Source: SZAS-103 sp036496805
GTDB taxonomy: Bacteria; Pseudomonadota; Gammaproteobacteria; Xanthomonadales; Xanthomonadaceae
Length of the DNA: 64,000 nt
Assembly (NCBI GenBank): GCA_036496805.1
Contig: DASXKN010000024.1
Location: 124,001 to 188,000, forward strand
Direction of reading: 5' to 3'
Of this stretch, positions 8,612-18,087 are shown one piece after another (the first letter of the stretch is position 1; each line of letters starts with the position of its first letter). The notes beneath the pieces were generated by a model, which was given only the letters and a program-made list of their open reading frames with translations, did no database searches and was not told the DNA's origin. The translations under genes and the position numbers were made by a program.

Positions 8612-9151
8612 TCACTCCGACGACGATGCCGGCGCGACCGCCTCGGTATAGCCGAACAGCAGCTTCGCGTCCGCGCTCCCCGGCGGCGGCACGTTGGTGT
8701 ACACGTTCACGCCGCCCTGCTTGTATTTGTAGACCGAACCCGTCGTGACGTGCGCGCCCTTCGGGATATCGATGTGCTGACCGGTCGTCGCGTAACGCAC
8801 GATCGGCGGCGGTGATCGCGGTGCGGGTGGAGCTTCCGGCATGACCGGCACCGGGTACGGCACGGGAACGTACTCCGTGCGCGTGTAGTAGGACGGGTCG
8901 CGATCCGCGTCATCGTCGCCCGACGGGGCGGCATACGTCGCAAAGGTCGGCACGTACACGAAAGGCGGCCGGTGGAAATGGCGGAAATCACCACGATCGT
9001 GATCGCCGTGGCCCGCGCCATTCCCCTGGTGGCTGGCCCACACCCCCACGGGTCTCGTATTCGTCTGCATCACGCTTGGATTGTCTGCGGCCACCGCGAC
9101 GACGGGCAGGACAAGGCCAAGTACCGCGATCAACGACCAGGGCGCACGCAT
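8612..9151 (-). CDS. Secreted protein with DUF4124-like C-terminal segment
   Basis: A 179-residue protein with a signal peptide (residues 1-23, ending VAVAA-D). A histidine- and aspartate-rich stretch follows (HGDHDRGDFRHFHRPPF), then a Pro-rich linker (YVPVPYPVPVMPEAPPAP). The C-terminal module SVYKYKQGGVNVYTNVPP resembles the DUF4124 motif found in many envelope proteins of gammaproteobacteria. The start at 9151 is preferred because GAGG is correctly spaced and the signal peptide begins there; an in-frame ATG at 9283 lacks this. Function unknown; it is likely periplasmic. Confidence 0.68.
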   Translation of the reverse strand: MRAPWSLIAVLGLVLPVVAVAADNPSVMQTNTRPVGVWASHQGNGAGHGDHDRGDFRHFHRPPFVYVPTFATYAAPSGDDDADRDPSYYTRTEYVPVPYPVPVMPEAPPAPRSPPPIVRYATTGQHIDIPKGAHVTTGSVYKYKQGGVNVYTNVPPPGSADAKLLFGYTEAVAPASSSE

Positions 9152-9334
9152 GGCGCATACCTCGCATCGACTCGCACCGTCCGCCTTCCTGGGCATCGAA
9201 ACCCTGTGCGGTGCCGCAGACACACTGCGCCCGCCCGGCCGGCCTTGCAATAGCGCGCAAGCGCGCCGTTCAACCGTCAGCATGCGGCCAGTCAGCCTGG
9301 GAAGACCGGCCAGATGGCCTGGCGGTCGGGCGGA

Positions 9335-10024
9335 CTATCGATAAGTCACGAGGCTCGCGTCGCCTGCGACTTCCAGGTGCGGCCACATGTTGTAGCCGAG
9401 CAGCAGGTTGCGGTCCGCGCCAAGGGCGATGCGCGTCGTCGAGGTGTTCACCAGCGGCCATGCGGATTCGAACGTGCGATCGACGGGTGCGCCCATCAAC
9501 GCGTTGACGATCACCGCGATCGGTCCGCCCGAAGTGAAGACCCAGATCCTTCGCGCCGCGTGCCCGGCCAGCATCTGCAAGGCGGCGAGGACGTTCGTGC
9601 GAAAACGGTCCCAGGTGCAGGCGTAGTCGCCGTCGTGTTCGCCACAGGTCCAGCGCGACGCGGCGGCGGCGAACAGGTCCTGGAACGCGCGCTGCGGATC
9701 GGCGGCAGCCGCGAGCTCGGCGACCAGGGCGCCGGGCGCGACCAGGTCGGGACGATGGCGCGCGAGGACTTCCAGATGATCCATCTCGTCGAAACCCGGC
9801 ACGACCAGCGTCGGCGCGTCGATCGCGGCCGTTTCCAGGCACAGCTCCGCGGTCCGCGCGTGGCGACGCATCGAGCCGGTGACGACCAGGTCGGGCACCG
9901 TGCCGATCCTTCCGAACCACTGCCCCAGCAGGCGCGATTGATCCTCGCCGGTCGCCGACAGCCGGTCGTAGTCGGCCGCACCGAAGCTGGCCTGTCCGTG
10001 GCGGATCAGCAGCACGTCCGCCAT
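9335..10024 (-). CDS. Histidine phosphatase family protein (operon-linked)
   Basis: A 229-residue cytoplasmic member of the phosphoglycerate mutase-like superfamily. It starts MADVLLIRHGQASFG, with catalytic His and Arg near residues 9-16, and has a second conserved region at GFDEMDHLEVL and the late SGG segment (VFTSGGPIAVI). The ATG lies two bases after the stop of the phosphotransferase gene, so the two are translationally coupled. This trio (acyl-CoA dehydrogenase, ACAD10/11-type kinase, histidine phosphatase) recurs in proteobacteria and is tied to fatty acid or hydroxy-acid catabolism. A phosphoryl intermediate is implied by the kinase and phosphatase, but that is inference. Confidence 0.9.
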   Translation of the reverse strand: MADVLLIRHGQASFGAADYDRLSATGEDQSRLLGQWFGRIGTVPDLVVTGSMRRHARTAELCLETAAIDAPTLVVPGFDEMDHLEVLARHRPDLVAPGALVAELAAAADPQRAFQDLFAAAASRWTCGEHDGDYACTWDRFRTNVLAALQMLAGHAARRIWVFTSGGPIAVIVNALMGAPVDRTFESAWPLVNTSTTRIALGADRNLLLGYNMWPHLEVAGDASLVTYR

Positions 10025-10026
10025 CG

Positions 10027-11091
10027 TCACAGCCTCGAGGCGGCGATCAGCCGGCGGCAGCGCGCGCCCATGTAGCGTGCGGCATCGCCGAAGCCCGCGA
10101 ACTGCGGGTTGGTGGTCTGCCCGAGCGCGTACCGGCGCCAGATCTGCTGGACGATCGCCATCAGGCGGAACAGGCCGAAGACCTCGAAGAAATCGAAGCG
10201 CTCGACATCGCGGCCGCTGCGTCGCGCGTAGTGCTCGATGACCTCGCGGCGCGTCAGCATGCCCGGTACGTGCGTGGGCTGGCGCCGGAACGAGCGGAAC
10301 ACCGCGTCGTCGTCGGCCTGCACCCAGTAGGCGAGCGCGCCGCCGAGATCCATCAGCGGGTCGCCGAGCGTGGCCATTTCCCAGTCGAGCACGCCGACGA
10401 TCCGCAGCGGATCGGCTTCGTCGAGCACGACGTTGTCGAAGCGCCAGTCGTTGTGGATCACGCAGATCCCCGCGTCGCGCGCCGGCTGCTTTTCGGCGAG
10501 CCACGCGATCACGTCCTCGCAGGGATCGGTGCCCTCGGTGTGCGCCTGTCGCCAGCGCTCGCTCCATCCCGCGAGCTGGCGCGCGACATAGCCCTCGCCC
10601 TTGCCGATCGCGGCGATGGCGGGGTGCGCGACATCGACCGCGTGCAGCTCGACGAGGCGATCGACGAATCCCGTGCAGAGTCGACGGACGCCCGCTTCGT
10701 CCAGGCCCAGTTCCGGCGGCAGGTCGCGCCGGAGCACGATGCCGCGCACGCGCTCCATCACGTAGAAATCGCTGCCGAGCACGGCGGGATCGTCGCAGGT
10801 CGCGAGGATTCCCGGCACGCAGGGATAGAACGGCTTGAGCGCGGCCATCACCCGCGCCTCGCGCAACATGTCGTGCGCCGATTTCGCCTTCGTCCCTCCC
10901 GGCGGCTTGCGCAGGACGAACTCGCGATCCGGATAGGCGACGAGATAGGTAAGGTTGGAAGCGCCACCAGGGAATTGCCTGATCGCAGGCTCGCCGTGCA
11001 GGTCTGCGATGGAGCGCTTGAGGAAGCCATCGACGCTGGCGACATCGAGGCGATCCTCCTCGCGGACATCGCGTGGCTGGTCGGTGCTCAG
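10027..11091 (-). CDS. Phosphotransferase family protein (ACAD10/11-type APH fold), apparent CTG start
   Basis: A 354-residue aminoglycoside-phosphotransferase-like kinase. The ATP site loop is GGASNLTYLV near residue 41, the catalytic loop is VIHNDWRFDN near residue 205, and the metal-binding Asp lies in GVLDWEMATLGDP. In mammals the same fold is fused to acyl-CoA dehydrogenase as ACAD10/11. No ATG, GTG or TTG exists at the expected start. The reading frame begins best at CTG (11091), which overlaps the dehydrogenase stop as CTGA and has GAGGG about eight bases upstream. That start gives the normal family length. It lies between the dehydrogenase and the phosphatase in one operon. Confidence 0.88.
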   Translation of the reverse strand: MSTDQPRDVREEDRLDVASVDGFLKRSIADLHGEPAIRQFPGGASNLTYLVAYPDREFVLRKPPGGTKAKSAHDMLREARVMAALKPFYPCVPGILATCDDPAVLGSDFYVMERVRGIVLRRDLPPELGLDEAGVRRLCTGFVDRLVELHAVDVAHPAIAAIGKGEGYVARQLAGWSERWRQAHTEGTDPCEDVIAWLAEKQPARDAGICVIHNDWRFDNVVLDEADPLRIVGVLDWEMATLGDPLMDLGGALAYWVQADDDAVFRSFRRQPTHVPGMLTRREVIEHYARRSGRDVERFDFFEVFGLFRLMAIVQQIWRRYALGQTTNPQFAGFGDAARYMGARCRRLIAASRL

Positions 11092-12311
11092 TGCGCCGCC
11101 CTCGCCTGCGCCTTCAGCTCCAGCTTGGCGATCGTCGCCCGGTGCACTTCGTCCGGCCCATCGGCCAGCCGCAGCACGCGCGCATAGGCGTACAACGCCG
11201 CCAGCGGAAAATCGTCCGACAAACCCGCACCACCGTGGATCTGGATCGCCGCATCGGCGGCCTTCTGCAGCACCATCGGCGCGACCACCTTGATCTGCGA
11301 AATCTCGCTCATCGCCGCCTTCGTGCCCTGTGTATCCATCAACCACGCGGCCTTGAGCGTCAGCAGGCGCGCCTGCTCGATCGCGATGCGCAGGTCGGCG
11401 ACGACGTCGGCGTTGCCGCCGAGTTCGATCAACGGCTTGCCGAAAGCGACGCGCTGGCTCGCGCGGGCGCACAGCAGCGACAGCGCGCGCTCGGCCGCGC
11501 CGATCGCACGCATGCAGTGGTGGATGCGACCCGGACCGAGCCGGCCCTGGGCGATCTCGAAGCCACGACCACTGCCGAGGATCACGTGGTCGAGCGGCAG
11601 ACGCACGCCGGTGAAGCTCACTTCGCCGTGCCCGGAAGGTTCGTCGAAGCCGTGGAAGACCGGCAGCATCCGCTCGATCCGCACGCCCGGCGCGTCGAGC
11701 GGACAGATCACCATCGAATGCCGCTGGTGCGGCGGCGCCTGCGGATCGCCCAGGCCCATGAAGATGACGAAGCGGCAATGCGGATGGCCGATCCCGGTCG
11801 ACCACCACTTGCGACCATCGAGCACGACCTGGTCACCCTCGACGATCGCGGTCGCGCGCATGTTGGTCGCATCCGACGAGGCGACATCCGGCTCGGTCAT
11901 GCAGAATGCCGAGCGGATCGTGCCGTCGAGCAGCGGTTCCAGCCAGCGCTGCTTCTGCTCAGGCGATCCGTAGCGCGCGAGCACTTCCATGTTGCCGGTA
12001 TCGGGCGCGCTGCAGTTGCAGGCCTCGGGCGCGAGGAAGGAATGCCCCATGATCTCGGCGAGCGGCGCGTATTCGAGGTTCGACAATCCGGCGCCATGCC
12101 CGGGCTCGGGCAGGAACAGGTTCCACAGTCCCGCCGCGCGCGCTTTCGCCTTCAGCGACTCCATCGCCTGCGGTTGCCGCCACGCCCGCCAGTCGGCGCC
12201 TCCCTGGAGTTCCGCAGCATGGGCCTGCTCGGCCGGAAGCACTTCCTCGCGCAGGAAGCGCCACAGCCGCTCGCACAGCGCCTGCGTCCTTGGGGAATGA
12301 GCGAAATCCAT
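11088..12311 (-). CDS. Acyl-CoA dehydrogenase (ACAD11-like)
   Basis: A 407-residue flavoenzyme that introduces a double bond next to the thioester of an acyl-CoA, passing electrons to ETF. Family signatures are visible: FCMTEPDVASSD near residue 140, the substrate/FAD region KWWSTGIGHPHCRFVIFMG, an RVAFGKPL segment near 295, and QIHGGAGLSDDFPLA near the C-terminus. The length is normal. The gene starts 16 bases after a small membrane protein gene and its stop overlaps the next start by four bases. With the kinase and phosphatase downstream it forms a catabolic operon. Confidence 0.94.
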   Translation of the reverse strand: MDFAHSPRTQALCERLWRFLREEVLPAEQAHAAELQGGADWRAWRQPQAMESLKAKARAAGLWNLFLPEPGHGAGLSNLEYAPLAEIMGHSFLAPEACNCSAPDTGNMEVLARYGSPEQKQRWLEPLLDGTIRSAFCMTEPDVASSDATNMRATAIVEGDQVVLDGRKWWSTGIGHPHCRFVIFMGLGDPQAPPHQRHSMVICPLDAPGVRIERMLPVFHGFDEPSGHGEVSFTGVRLPLDHVILGSGRGFEIAQGRLGPGRIHHCMRAIGAAERALSLLCARASQRVAFGKPLIELGGNADVVADLRIAIEQARLLTLKAAWLMDTQGTKAAMSEISQIKVVAPMVLQKAADAAIQIHGGAGLSDDFPLAALYAYARVLRLADGPDEVHRATIAKLELKAQARAAH

Positions 12312-12327
12312 CGAGGCAACCTGTGCG

Positions 12328-12744
12328 TCAGCCGCGCTTGGGCGCCATCAGGCTGTGGTACTTGAAGGTACCGATCACACCCTGCACGAAGAAGATCGTG
12401 AAGATGACCGCCAGGACGATGCCGCGGGGCGCGCCTGCTTGTTCCATCTGCAGGATCTTGGAGGCGACGAAGTACAGCAGCATGATCACCGCGCAAGTCC
12501 GGCTCTTGCGATGGATGCCGAAAGCCAGGCCGAAGATCAATGCGACGTCGATGAAGCTCGCGGAGGTGATGCCCATCATGCTGTAGCCCATGACGGCGAT
12601 GATGGTGAAGACCAGGGTGATGCTGCCCGAGACCACGGCAGCGACCCAGGCGCTCTTGATCTTGTTGAGCACGTCGGCCGGCACTTCGGCGGCCTGATCG
12701 CGCCCCACCGGCGCATTCGGTGAAGCGTACGGATTGTCGCTCAT
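12328..12744 (-). CDS. Small multipass membrane protein, first gene of the acyl-CoA operon
   Basis: A 138-residue protein starting MSDNPYASPNAPV, a Pro/Asn-rich cytoplasmic head common in proteobacterial membrane proteins of unknown function. About four hydrophobic segments follow (residues 35-58, 62-80, 85-105, 110-128). A good GGGGAG ribosome site precedes the ATG at 12744. An upstream in-frame ATG at 12765 lacks one. It lies 16 bases before the acyl-CoA dehydrogenase gene, so it is probably cotranscribed. I cannot assign a function. Confidence 0.72.
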   Translation of the reverse strand: MSDNPYASPNAPVGRDQAAEVPADVLNKIKSAWVAAVVSGSITLVFTIIAVMGYSMMGITSASFIDVALIFGLAFGIHRKSRTCAVIMLLYFVASKILQMEQAGAPRGIVLAVIFTIFFVQGVIGTFKYHSLMAPKRG

Positions 12745-12863
12745 GATCGACTCTCCCCGGGCCATCGTGGACGTACGCCGATCCTAGCACCGGGAATGCC
12801 GCCGGGGCGCATGGCGTACGCACACTCCGGCTTGCCGAAAGCCGCTGGCGATGCAGCCGGTCT

Positions 12864-13370
12864 TCAGTAGCCCTCGACCTTCAGGCGCCGCACGCCGTAC
12901 GCACCCAGGCCCAGCCCCATCGCCAGCAGGAAAAAGCAGATCAGGTTGCGGGTGTGCACCAGCGCGTGGTGCCGCGCGAGCGTGTCGGCGAGGGCGACGA
13001 CCGGTCGATCTTCCACACTCAATTCCCAGATTTCGCCGGTTGCGTCCACGCGCGCGTTCGCCGTGGCGCCGCGCCGGAGGGCGCTCAGCGGCTGCGCGGC
13101 AGGCGTCTCGCCGCGGCTGTGCCCGGTGAACCGGATCGTCTGGCTGTCGGCGAGGACGATCGTGACGACCGGCGAGTTCCAGCCACCGCCCTTGGTGCTG
13201 TGATGCACCCAGGTCGTGATCACGTTCGCGATCGTGCCGTCGACGCTGCGCAGCGGCGTCGAATCCGGCGGTGCGTAGGCCGTCGCGAAATTCCACATTG
13301 CAAACCCGACAAGCACCACGCTGCCGAAGATCGTCGACCAGGGAGATCGCTGTCCCATGCCCATCGTCAT
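12864..13370 (-). CDS. DUF3592-like membrane protein coupled to diguanylate cyclase
   Basis: A 168-residue protein with one N-terminal and one C-terminal hydrophobic helix (residues about 12-32 and 140-158) around an extracytoplasmic beta-rich part. The arrangement (TM, domain with VDGTIANV and FTGHSRGETPAAQP, TM) resembles DUF3592 proteins. Its ATG overlaps the TGA of the propeller diguanylate cyclase by four bases, so the two are translationally coupled and may form a signalling pair. There is no catalytic motif that I can see; an accessory or sensing role is only inferred from the coupling. Confidence 0.65.
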   Translation of the reverse strand: MTMGMGQRSPWSTIFGSVVLVGFAMWNFATAYAPPDSTPLRSVDGTIANVITTWVHHSTKGGGWNSPVVTIVLADSQTIRFTGHSRGETPAAQPLSALRRGATANARVDATGEIWELSVEDRPVVALADTLARHHALVHTRNLICFFLLAMGLGLGAYGVRRLKVEGY

Positions 13371-16204
13371 TCCACCCGGTTGCGTCCAGCGTTCTTGGCG
13401 CGATAGAGGGCTGCGTCCGCGCGCGCGACCAGCTCATCGGCCCGCTCGGGCGCGGACGGATCGAAGGCGCAGGTGCCGATGCTGATGGTGGTGCCAGACA
13501 GCACGGCGGAGACATGCGTGCGCAAACGTTCGGCCACCTCGCGCATCGTCGCCAGCTCGCAGCCGGGCGCAACGAGCGCGAACTCCTCGCCGCCGTAACG
13601 CGCGACCAGGGTATCGCCGCGCACGCCCTCGCTGAGCAGCTTGGCGACGCGGCGCAGGACATCGTCGCCGGCCTGGTGTCCGTGGCTGTCGTTGTAGCGC
13701 TTGAAGTGGTCGACATCGACCATCGCCAGGCCGAGCGGCTGCTGGAGTTCGCGCGCACGTTGCAGGCACTGTTCGAGATAGCTGTCGAAGCGGCGGCGAT
13801 TGGCGATGTCGGTCAGGCCGTCGCGGTCGGCAAGGTCCTGCAGGCGCAGGTTCACGCGCTCCAGATCGCGGGTGCGCGCGTGCACGAGGCGGTCGAGTTC
13901 CAGGTTGTGTTCGCGCAGGTGGCGCACGCGCAGGCGCTGGCGCTGGATCAGTGCGGCGGCGATGACCGCGCTGACCAGCAACACGAGCAGGGGGATCGCC
14001 CAGGGTCGCTCGTACCAGCGCGGCACGATGGTGAAGCGGAACGGGACGCCCTCCACCGGCACGTCGTCGGCGCGGCGCGCACGGATGTGCAGCGTGTAGT
14101 CGCCCGGCGGCAGCGCGAAGAAGCGGTAGCTGGATTGCCGGCTCCACGCCGACCAACCCTTCGAGAAGCCTTCCAGCCGCACCTGGTACTGCTTGTCGTC
14201 GCCGGATTCGAAGTCGGTGAAGCCCAGGTCGACGTCGATGCTTCCGCCCTTGGGTTGCATCTGCGGCGCATGGTCGAGCGGCATCGATTCCGGCGAATGC
14301 CCCTCGCGATTGAGCCGGACCGCGGTGACGCGGACCGTCGCATGCGAACCCCCAGCCGATGCGGTGGCGACGTTGCGGAAATGCGCGACGAAAGCGTCAC
14401 CGCCGACCAGGGCATCACCATCCGGCAAGGGAAGCACCGTCTGAAGCTCGCCACTGGCTGCACCGCCCACCAGGGCGACCTGCCAGTGCCCGCCCTTCGG
14501 TCGGCGATAGACCGTGTGATAGCTGAAGGCCCAGCGATCGCCGTTGTCGGCGACGCGCAGGCGCACGGTTTCGCCGTCGGCGAGCAGCGCCTTCAGGCCG
14601 CCGTCGTCGTCCCTCACGAAACGGTCGCGATCGAACCGGAACAGGCCGCGCCCGGTGCTCGCATACACGCCTTCGGGCAACGCGGAGACGAAAGCTCCGC
14701 CGCGGTCGTCGAGTTCCAGCCCGTGCCGTGTGCTCCAGTCTTCGAGGCTGATTCCGTGCGGCGCCGTCGCATCCGTGCGCGCGAGGAACAGGCCACGATC
14801 CTCGCTGCCCAGCCATGCGCCCTGCCCTGCCGGAGCGATCGTGTCGACCAGCCAGCCGGGCGTCTCGACGCGTCCCAGCTCGCGGAAGCCGGCTCCGTCG
14901 CGCTGGAGCAGGGCCGGGCCTTGCTCGGTGCCGACCCACAGGCGCGTCGCATCGACCGGATCGGCGAGCAACGTGCGGGGGTAGAGATCGTTCGCCGACA
15001 CCGGCGTCACGCGTTCGCCGTCGATGCGATACAGCGACAGCGACTCGGCCAGCAGCAGCGCATCGCCGACGCGCTGGATCGTCCAGCATTCGTTCGAAAT
15101 CCAGGGGTGGTAGCGCAATGGCAGGACCGGGGCGCCGTCGGCGACGACGGTCTCCTGCACGCCGGCGCCGCTGCACAGGAACAGTCGATCGTCGACCCGG
15201 ACGAGGTCGTGCATGCTGCCCGATACGCCGTCGGCGCTGCCGTAGCGCGTCCAGCGCGGCGGCCACGACAGGCGCACCGCACCCTTGTCGTCGACCGCCA
15301 GCAGTGCGCCGTCGCGATCGAGCATCACGTCGGCCATGAAACCCTGGCCGACCCGTGCGCTCTCGAAGCGGCGCTGCGCCAGGTCGAGCACGCGCAGGCG
15401 GCCGTCGTCGCCGGCGAAAGCGAAGCGCCCGTTGCCGAGGGCCACGCCGCGGGTGAGGTGCGGCATGTCCTCGCGCAGCGCCGGATCGTCGAGCTTCGTG
15501 ATCGCGCCGTTGCGCCACAACATCAGCCCGGCGGTGATGTCGTCCACCAGCACCGCGCCATCGGCGAGCGGATAGATGCCGTAGATCGGCGACTGGCCGA
15601 AAGCCTGGGTGCCGGCGATCGCCACGAAGTCGTGGCCGTTCCAGCGACGCAGGCCCTCGCCACGCCACTGCAGCCACAGCTCGTCGCGGACCACCACGAC
15701 ATCGCCGAAGCGCTGCTCGCGATGCCAGTAGCCCAATCGCCGGCCGCGCTCGTCGACCGCGAACAGGTCGCGCAGCGCGCTGAACCAGATCACGCCGTGG
15801 AACTCGGCGATCGACCAGACGTCCGAGAAAGGCCGGCCATGCAGATCGCCGGCAAACTGCGGCGCGAGATCGACGTAGCGCTGCTCGCCGGTAGGCAACG
15901 TCTCCAGATAGCCGAAGCTGTCGCTGCCGCCGTACCAGACGCGACCATCCGTGCCGACGTGAAGCGCTCGCACCGGGCCACGCTTCGGACTCGGCTCCCA
16001 GATCCAGCGGCCGCCGTCGTGGCGCACGATGCCGTCGAGACCACCGAGGTAGATCTGGCGCGCATCGTCCTGCGCGATGCTGAAGAACTGCGGGTACACG
16101 CGCAGGTCCGGGGTCATGCGCGTGGCCATCGGCTCTTCCGCGCGCGCGAAGGCGGCGGCGAACACGCACGCGAGCAGCACCCATGCGGTCCTGAGCCAAT
16201 GCAC
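13367..16204 (-). CDS. Periplasmic-propeller diguanylate cyclase (GGEEF)
   Basis: About 945 residues: signal peptide, a two-component-regulator propeller of repeated blades (WYGGSDSFGYLE, LWVGTEQGPALL and similar), a Y_Y_Y-type domain (residues about 630-715), one transmembrane helix near 735, a coiled-coil, and a C-terminal GGDEF domain. The active-site motif is intact as GGEEF at about residues 871-875. The inhibitory RxxD site is not intact; the sequence reads RGDT. It should make c-di-GMP in response to an unknown periplasmic signal. The GTG at 16204 is chosen for its AGGGGG ribosome site and signal peptide; an ATG at 16270 is the alternative. Confidence 0.9.
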   Translation of the reverse strand: MHWLRTAWVLLACVFAAAFARAEEPMATRMTPDLRVYPQFFSIAQDDARQIYLGGLDGIVRHDGGRWIWEPSPKRGPVRALHVGTDGRVWYGGSDSFGYLETLPTGEQRYVDLAPQFAGDLHGRPFSDVWSIAEFHGVIWFSALRDLFAVDERGRRLGYWHREQRFGDVVVVRDELWLQWRGEGLRRWNGHDFVAIAGTQAFGQSPIYGIYPLADGAVLVDDITAGLMLWRNGAITKLDDPALREDMPHLTRGVALGNGRFAFAGDDGRLRVLDLAQRRFESARVGQGFMADVMLDRDGALLAVDDKGAVRLSWPPRWTRYGSADGVSGSMHDLVRVDDRLFLCSGAGVQETVVADGAPVLPLRYHPWISNECWTIQRVGDALLLAESLSLYRIDGERVTPVSANDLYPRTLLADPVDATRLWVGTEQGPALLQRDGAGFRELGRVETPGWLVDTIAPAGQGAWLGSEDRGLFLARTDATAPHGISLEDWSTRHGLELDDRGGAFVSALPEGVYASTGRGLFRFDRDRFVRDDDGGLKALLADGETVRLRVADNGDRWAFSYHTVYRRPKGGHWQVALVGGAASGELQTVLPLPDGDALVGGDAFVAHFRNVATASAGGSHATVRVTAVRLNREGHSPESMPLDHAPQMQPKGGSIDVDLGFTDFESGDDKQYQVRLEGFSKGWSAWSRQSSYRFFALPPGDYTLHIRARRADDVPVEGVPFRFTIVPRWYERPWAIPLLVLLVSAVIAAALIQRQRLRVRHLREHNLELDRLVHARTRDLERVNLRLQDLADRDGLTDIANRRRFDSYLEQCLQRARELQQPLGLAMVDVDHFKRYNDSHGHQAGDDVLRRVAKLLSEGVRGDTLVARYGGEEFALVAPGCELATMREVAERLRTHVSAVLSGTTISIGTCAFDPSAPERADELVARADAALYRAKNAGRNRVE

Positions 16205-16455
16205 CCGAGGCCCCCTGTTCCCGGCTACGCGAGGATGGTAACCGAAGGAACGCGGCGGAACCGGGCACATGTCGATGTCGGTCGCTCGATGCGATCACGG
16301 AGTGCGGTCGATGCCCGGCAACCGCGGGCACGCGCTCCGTTCGCGGCGATGCGGCAGCGCGCGATAAACTGCGACTTCCGATGCCGATCCGCATCGACGA
16401 CACCGTTGCAAGCCAGTCCGGCTGCACCAGGCCCGCAAGACAGCAGGAGAATTTC

Positions 16456-17979
16456 ATGACGAAACACCTGGGCCTGATGTTGTGCATTTCGTCAGCCTGC
16501 ATCCTGGGCGGCTGCAGGCTTTCGGATCCGCTCGACGACGTATCCCGGGTTTCGCTGGCCGATCGCCCTGCGCTGCAGAAATGCCTCGCCGCTCCCGATC
16601 TGCCCGGCAACCAGTGGACGCCGCGCGCAGGCAAGGCGCGCTGTTGGCTGTCACTGCCACAGGAACCGAGCCTGCACGAGATCGCCCAGACGCTCCAGAA
16701 GCCCAACGGCGCCGCGACCCTGGACCGGCAGTACGCGCAGATCCTCGCCGAGCACTACAGCGATCCCGCCCATCGCGACTTCCTGTTCGCCGCCTACCAG
16801 GACTTCGGAACCGCGGACGGCCGGAAACTCGCCGCCGACTGGCTCGCGAAGTCCCCGAACAATCCCTATGCGCAGCTCGCCCAGGCGGAAGCGGTGCTCG
16901 CCCAGGCATGGACCGTCCGCGGAAACGCGTATGCATCGGAAACAACCGACGAGCAATTCGAAGGCATGGCCTCGCAGTTGCGCGACGCTGTGCCCCTGCT
17001 GCAATCGGTCTTGCAGGCAGAGCCGAAACTGAGTCCGGCCTGCGTGGCACTCATGCAGATCGGCAGCATGGTCCCGGACGAGAGCCTGCGCGTGCCCGCC
17101 ACTCGGGGCTGCATGAGGGTCGATCCCCTGTCGTGGCACGTCAACGACCAGTGGATGCTCGACGTCGATCCGCGCTGGAAGCGCGGAGAAGCCTCGTTCA
17201 ACGACCTTGACAGGGCGATCGCGCAAATCCGGTTGCACGTGAAGGACAGCCCGATGCTCGGCTCGCTGCTGGCCAAGGGCATCGGTCGCCGGGCTTACCT
17301 CCATTACCAGTCGTCCGACCTCACCCCGATCGCAACGGAACTGGATCTCGCGGCGCACACCGCACCCGATGCCTTCTACCTGGCCAAGGCTGGCATGGCG
17401 TTGCAGCAGGCGCATGACCCACGGAAAGCCCTCGACTACGTATCGCAGGCCCTGCGTTTCAGCCCGAATGAACCGGACTTCCTCATCGACCGCGCCGAGT
17501 TGCTCGAGAGCCTGGGTCGCGGTGACGAAGCGCACGCTGACGCCCGCCTTGCCGGCGCCCAGAAACCCGAGGATTGCGGGTGCGACGACTACTACCCCCG
17601 GCTGGCCACCTTCTACGGCGGACTCGACGAGGTGAACGACGAACGCGTGATCCTGCAGAAGGACATCCTTCTGGTGAAAGACCACAAGTGGGCGCTGACC
17701 GTGCTGTGCCAGACCTATCTCGGGCTGCATCTCGACGGCGGGCATGCGCTCACGTGCACCAGGCAGCTCATCACGGAATACCCCGACGATTCGGAGGCGG
17801 TCTACCTGCGGGCGTTGGCTTTCTACAACGCCCATGACCCTGCCGCAGCCGAGTTCGACGCCCGCTACCGCAGCATGGACGGTCGGGACAATCCGAACCG
17901 GGCGATGGAGATCCAGCAACTGGACGGACTGAAAAAAATGCCCGTCGCATCGAATGAAACGTCTTCGCGCGCACCGTGA
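16456..17979 (+). CDS. TPR-repeat lipoprotein
   Basis: A 507-residue predicted lipoprotein. The signal peptide ends in a lipobox (ILGGC) with Cys near residue 18. The body is alpha-helical, with tetratricopeptide-like repeats clearest at about residues 295-370 (KAGMALQQAHDPRKALDYV, ALRFSPNEPDFLIDRAELL) and 430-470. A CGCDDYYPRL element interrupts the repeats near 373. TPR arrays mediate protein contacts; an envelope-assembly or secretion-scaffold role is possible but not shown. The ATG at 16456 has CAGGAG upstream. It is monocistronic, with a possible -10 (GATAAACT) about 100 bases upstream. Confidence 0.75.
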   Translation: MTKHLGLMLCISSACILGGCRLSDPLDDVSRVSLADRPALQKCLAAPDLPGNQWTPRAGKARCWLSLPQEPSLHEIAQTLQKPNGAATLDRQYAQILAEHYSDPAHRDFLFAAYQDFGTADGRKLAADWLAKSPNNPYAQLAQAEAVLAQAWTVRGNAYASETTDEQFEGMASQLRDAVPLLQSVLQAEPKLSPACVALMQIGSMVPDESLRVPATRGCMRVDPLSWHVNDQWMLDVDPRWKRGEASFNDLDRAIAQIRLHVKDSPMLGSLLAKGIGRRAYLHYQSSDLTPIATELDLAAHTAPDAFYLAKAGMALQQAHDPRKALDYVSQALRFSPNEPDFLIDRAELLESLGRGDEAHADARLAGAQKPEDCGCDDYYPRLATFYGGLDEVNDERVILQKDILLVKDHKWALTVLCQTYLGLHLDGGHALTCTRQLITEYPDDSEAVYLRALAFYNAHDPAAAEFDARYRSMDGRDNPNRAMEIQQLDGLKKMPVASNETSSRAP

Positions 17980-18087
17980 CGCATCACCACCGCGTGATGG
18001 AACCGGGGTGCCATTGACAGTCGCCATGCACGCTGCTGCGATGCGGGCATCGTCCATGGTCGCGACGCATCCGCCGGGGAGCCGCAC

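Noticed and set aside
13271..16459. Plus-strand open frame of over 1000 codons
   Set aside because: Opposite the propeller diguanylate cyclase; Arg/His-rich shadow composition with no domain.
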